Both the position numbers and the translations under genes were made by a program. 64,000 bases of DNA from Fasciolopsis buskii (lineage: Eukaryota; Platyhelminthes; Trematoda; Plagiorchiida; Fasciolidae). The stretch is from the NCBI GenBank assembly GCA_008360955.1, contig LUCM01004970.1, positions 126,616 to 190,615 of the forward strand, read 5' to 3'. Positions 62,690 to 64,000 of this stretch are shown in pieces (within the stretch, counting starts at the first letter, position 1; each line of letters opens with the position of its first letter). A model generated the notes under the pieces. That model was not told the DNA's origin. It saw only the letters and a list, made by a program, of their open reading frames with translations, and made no database searches.

Positions 62690-63890
62690 AGATCACTTAT
62701 TGTCCTCAGTTATCTCTTGGGAATCAAAATCAGGCAGTCTGATTGGACTTACACGAGCTAATTCACTTGATTAGATGTCGATACATTTCCTACCATGTAG
62801 TCAAACGGCCAATTCAACCCACCTTCCAACCAAATCGTGTCACATAGAACAACAGGCAACAGAGCAGTCGCCATGTGAGCATCAGCAAAACGTCCCAAAA
62901 ATCCGGATCTGTTCTGATTCACTGACTTTTCCACTACCTTTGGCGCAACTTCTGAGTTATTCACGAAATCTGCTCATTGTATTCTACAAAAACTATTAAG
63001 ACAATAGTGTTCAAGCACCAAAACTCTTCGGAACTCTGCTGTCAAAGACTAAGTTCTTGGGCCTCACTGTTGCAGAGTGAATTCAAAATTTGAGTGATAA
63101 TCCGATGTGATGACAAGACCACAACTCCATGAAATTTGTGAATTCTAATCATGCCTTTTGTATGTGTTTCTTTGTGGGGTGTTTTGTCCAAAATACGACC
63201 ATCAGATTAAATGCAACTATCCAGATGATTAAATCTACCTCACCCAATTCTTCGTCTTCAGGAACGAGATTCGGGTTTGAGCTAATCCATTCACGCAACA
63301 AAACCGTAAGCTGCAATAGTGCAAAACGCACACCAAACATAAAGGCACTATCTTTCGGACGGCCGAGAAAAGCCTGTCATTTACTTGGAGCTTCAATTAC
63401 TAGCACAAGGTCGTCTACATATTCTAATTCAGACAGATCCCTGTCTGGGTAACTCTCGATGCCTCTGTTCTCACATGAGGACAGAGCCATCTCCATAATC
63501 CAGTGGAAAAACTGAAAAAAGGAGGTGAGAGGGCGCAAACCTGACGAACACCACTTCTCGTGGCGACTTCGGGTGAAGGATGGCCGTAATTATGAGCCTG
63601 ATCTCCGCTGATCATTTGGACCCTGGAAAGATAAAATGAATTTCCTCAGCACTCTCTTCAAGGAGAAGCAGCATAACAAAATTGCACGACTGGCTGAATT
63701 GATGCGCACCTGTTGATTAAGAAAAACGGAAGTCGTGTATCTGTGGAGCGTTGCCCTGTTTTCTATTGCTTACAGAAAAATGAATAATTGGTTAATGCAG
63801 CCCTGGCTGGATCAAATACCGTCTGGACTTACTCGCGCACATCATTCGCGAAAACTAGACTACTGACAGGTAATGATGCCCATGGAAAGC
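62690..63890 (-). mobile_element. Second RTE-like LINE, minus strand, heavily decayed
   Basis: Read on the minus strand with many frame changes, the RTE order of blocks is recognisable: VQTVFDPARA and QGCINQLFIF (matching the AGFRPGRGCIDQIF block) at about 63780-63825; an IL..CFSLK block downstream of motif A at about 63660-63710; SGVRQVCALSP (motif B) near 63530-63570; WIMEMALSSCENRGIESYP; DLSELEYVDDLVLVIEAPSK with YVDD for motif C near 63410; RFNHLDSCI (thumb); IQKA then LEFTNFMELW; and a degraded carboxy end to about 62700. It differs from the 14-17.8 kb element in sequence and decay, so it is another family and far older. Ends are approximate. Confidence 0.75.
63424..63615 (-). pseudogene. 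RT motif B to C fragment of the second RTE-like LINE
   Basis: The clearest part of the element: the open frame contains HPSPEVATRSGVRQVCALSP. The following motif C block (YVDD) lies in another frame, so a frameshift falls between them near 63500. Gly of the usual RQG is Val here. Confidence 0.75.
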
Positions 63891-64000
63891 CTGGCCACTA
63901 TGAAGTGATTTTCGTGTGAAGACTTATGACTGTTGCATAGAGGAAGCAAAACTGATTCATACCAATAACTGATAATCTGTTTCCATGCTCAAACGGACCC
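63891..64000. other. Window end, unassigned
   Basis: About 110 bases upstream (minus-strand sense) of the last recognisable LINE block. They may still belong to it but show no readable motif. Confidence 0.4.

Noticed and set aside
1..64000. Search for tRNA genes, rRNA, CRISPR arrays, bacterial operons or an LTR retrotransposon
   Set aside because: No intact cloverleaf, no rRNA signature, no spaced direct repeats, no LTR pair and no gypsy-type integrase or protease motif could be found by eye.

Overview
The window looks like a gene-poor, repeat-rich stretch of an AT-rich animal genome, most likely a parasitic flatworm and probably a digenean fluke. This is inferred from the mix of an RTE-clade LINE, a CR1/Jockey-like LINE and tRNA-derived SINEs, one of which carries a hammerhead-ribozyme core of the type known from schistosomes. 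Nothing prokaryotic is visible: no operons, ribosome-binding sites, CRISPR or rRNA. No complete host gene can be called.

The firm content is mobile-element sequence. A decayed CR1/Jockey-like LINE (copy A, endonuclease plus reverse transcriptase, RT) fills about 1-2513. A SINE with a degenerate hammerhead core lies at about 12985-13140. A full-length but inactivated RTE-clade LINE occupies 14019-17864, with a 12-bp target-site duplication, a (GAT)n tail and three 18-bp tandem units at its 5' end. Two further tRNA-derived SINEs on the minus strand lie at about 33003-33148 and 35265-35366. The second stops about 70-100 bp short of copy B of the CR1-like LINE (about 35435-36832). A second, much older RTE-like LINE runs on the minus strand from about 62690 to 63890.

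Between these lie kilobases without recognisable coding sequence. Several short stretches have consensus splice sites around an open frame, and a few join in phase. The best are the minus-strand cluster 56.0-60.8 kb, which includes two exons joined across a 56-bp GT-AG intron, and plus-strand exons near 19.7, 23.9-24.7 and 42.6-45.3 kb. In DNA this AT-rich, dozens of 60-100-codon ORFs are expected by chance, so these exons are hypotheses and no product could be recognised for any of them. The elements look like independent insertions rather than a cooperating system.
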